Below are positions 63,101 through 64,000 of a stretch of 64,000 nucleotides of DNA, piece after piece. Numbering within the stretch: the stretch's first letter is position 1; each line of letters begins with the position of its first letter. The position numbers and the translations under genes were made by a program. The DNA comes from Sphingobacterium sp. HMA12 (GTDB lineage: Bacteria > Bacteroidota > Bacteroidia > Sphingobacteriales > Sphingobacteriaceae), in the NCBI RefSeq assembly GCF_002933815.1, contig NZ_BEYR01000007.1:274538-338537 (forward strand), written 5' to 3'. The notes under the pieces are model-generated. The model was not told where the DNA came from. It saw only the letters and a program-made list of their open reading frames with translations, and did not search any database.

Positions 63101-63589
63101 TAAACTACGAATTTCTACTGACCTTGATGACACGCTTTTGTCTTGTTTTTCTGCGGTCTCCTAGGTTTGTTTGCAGCTGCGGTTTTTATGCCTGTCCATG
63201 ATCCGATCTGCCGGTTCATCGGCTTTTTTTCTGGTCGTCTATCTTTCCGGGATGTTCGCTGCTGTGGGCATAGCGGCTTTCTGTCCCTACTGCGGCGTGT
63301 TGGTAGGGAGCCCTTGCGGACGCGACTGTTATGTTTAGCATCCCTCTTTTCGCTCCGGTACACTTTTTCCCATGAGTTCCCCGTTTCCATAACCTCTGCG
63401 CCCATTGTATCTACTGCCGTGCCGGATTCTCCGGTTCCTCCGTCCATGTTCCTGCGGCCTTTCCACAGCATTTTCCCGTATAACTGTCTATTTTGCTCCC
63501 CGGCGCCCTCCGAGATGCTGTTTTACAAAAAGAATCCACCAAGTTCACAGCGAGTTACAGACATATTGAAAGAAAATAAAACAAAAGGC

Positions 63590-63621
63590 TTGGAAGTTTG
63601 TTAGTAAACTCCCTATCTTTG
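63590..63621 (+). promoter_or_regulatory. rRNA operon promoter, upstream copy
   Basis: TTG (63590-63592), a 21-base spacer and TATCTTTG (63614-63621), a full match to the Bacteroidota promoter consensus. Similar strong promoters precede rRNA operons in this phylum. Confidence 0.7.
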
Positions 63622-63775
63622 CACCACTCCGCAAGGGAGGCAGGGTTACTTCGAAAGAGGGAACCGATGAAAAAAGAAGGGTTTAAGTGAGTTCGACAGG
63701 ATTTAAAATCCCGCCCAGTTTATTTTAAACGCGCAAATCGGAAAAAAGAAAAAGAAAAAAAACTTCAGAAAGTTT

Positions 63776-63805
63776 TTGGAAGTTCAGAAAAGATTTCTAC
63801 CTTTG
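63776..63805 (+). promoter_or_regulatory. rRNA operon promoter, downstream copy
   Basis: TTG (63776-63778), a 19-base spacer and TACCTTTG (63798-63805), an ideal consensus match preceded by an A-rich tract (63740-63770) that could act like an UP element. Confidence 0.75.
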
Positions 63806-64000
63806 CAGTCCCAACGGAAACGGAGGGAAAAACAAAAAAGATAAAGAGGAGCCTGGTGCTCATCGGAATATAGCGGATACGGAAGTTGAAGCGAGAGAAG
63901 TTCTTTAAGAAAATACAATCATGTAAGCGTGACGAGTAGACAAACGAAAGTCATGAACAAATTCAAGAATAGGTTCAATTCGGTCCAAGATCAGAGATAT
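63806..64000 (+). other. Leader of an rRNA operon with boxA-like antiterminator
   Basis: The sequence after the second promoter has no gene but carries AGTTCTTTAAGA (63899-63910), close to the boxA consensus TGCTCTTTAACA found ahead of 16S rRNA. The following text (caaacgaaagtcatgaacaaattc) resembles rrn leaders of Sphingobacteriaceae. The 16S gene itself must begin at or just past the right edge; its usual AGAGTTTGATC start is not in the window. Confidence 0.7.

Larger units (their letters stand above)
62140..63589. other. Gene-poor region upstream of the rRNA operon, with hairpins and repeats
   Basis: About 1.45 kb without a convincing gene. The first part (62300-62950) is moderately G+C-rich, with frames open by chance and hairpins such as cctatc-N5-gatagg (62826-62842) and gcggg...cccgc (about 62882-62908). 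Then come short direct repeats, a long hairpin (63018-63100), and a G+C-richer pyrimidine-biased block (63140-63520). Two frames there, 118 residues on the minus strand and 153 on the plus, are of low complexity (Arg/Lys- or Cys/Pro/Ser-rich) and match nothing I know. It could be a decayed element or hold an uncharacterised structured RNA. Confidence 0.5.

Noticed and set aside
63115..63604. Overlapping frames on both strands (118 codons minus, 153 codons plus)
   Set aside because: One is Arg/Lys-rich and the other Cys/Pro/Ser-rich, as expected from a biased pyrimidine/purine block. Neither matches a family that I know.
1..64000. CRISPR arrays, tRNA genes, insertion sequences, prophage or conjugative genes
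   Set aside because: I looked for regular spacer-repeat patterns, cloverleaf-like segments, transposase and integrase motifs on both strands and saw none that hold up.

Overview
This 64 kb window comes from a member of the Bacteroidota, most likely Sphingobacteriaceae (Sphingobacterium-like). The signs are SusC/SusD and other TonB-dependent receptors, many lipoproteins with Bacteroidota-style signal peptides, A+T-rich spacers, a Bacteroidota-type topoisomerase IV A subunit and promoters of the TTG-N19..21-TAnnTTTG class instead of E. coli -35/-10 boxes. It reads as ordinary chromosome. I see no phage, insertion sequence, CRISPR array or tRNA gene. An rRNA operon seems to begin just past the right edge.

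Layout. 0-4.7 kb: the C-terminal part of a TonB-dependent receptor, then two secreted lipoproteins and a small helical protein. 4.7-11 kb (minus strand): an S41 protease lipoprotein, two near-duplicate OmpA-family proteins and two tandem universal stress proteins. 11-16 kb: alaS, a TlpA-like thioredoxin lipoprotein and an OmpR-type response regulator. 16-27.4 kb: dihydroorotase, LD-carboxypeptidase and an M14 carboxypeptidase on the plus strand converge on a minus-strand set (NlpC/P60 endopeptidase, L-Ala-D/L-Glu epimerase, SusC, SusD). Together these look like a muropeptide uptake and breakdown locus. 27.6-32.4 kb: glycosylasparaginase, msrA and parC. 32.5-41.5 kb: GNAT enzyme, a two-gene ABC exporter, an MFS transporter, a VOC protein, a TrmH-type methyltransferase divergent from a TamL-like outer-membrane assembly lipoprotein, and a 20-residue-repeat protein. 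41.8-50.2 kb: a YhcG-type PDDEXK protein, small membrane proteins, a SprT-like protein, recN and clpC.

50.3-58.9 kb is the most interesting stretch. It runs ettA, a FixL-like PAS histidine kinase with the heme-ligand pattern intact, a receiver domain fused to a CRP/FNR-type DNA-binding protein, a D-lactate-dehydrogenase-like N-terminal domain ending in a five-cysteine tail, hemN, the copper ATPase ccoI, and a 53-codon ccoS. A near-FNR palindrome lies upstream of the second half, and the receiver-CRP protein carries the matching ExxSR recognition-helix motif. I infer a compact oxygen-sensing module (FixL plus a FixJ/FixK fusion) that controls heme synthesis and cbb3 oxidase assembly. The oxidase structural genes are not in the window.

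59-62.1 kb holds a hexuronate step (SDR mannonate oxidoreductase, uxuA) with a divergent-facing LacI regulator. 62.1-64 kb has no convincing gene. It contains hairpins, short direct repeats, a G+C-richer segment, and then two strong promoters and a boxA-like element that form the leader of an rRNA operon.
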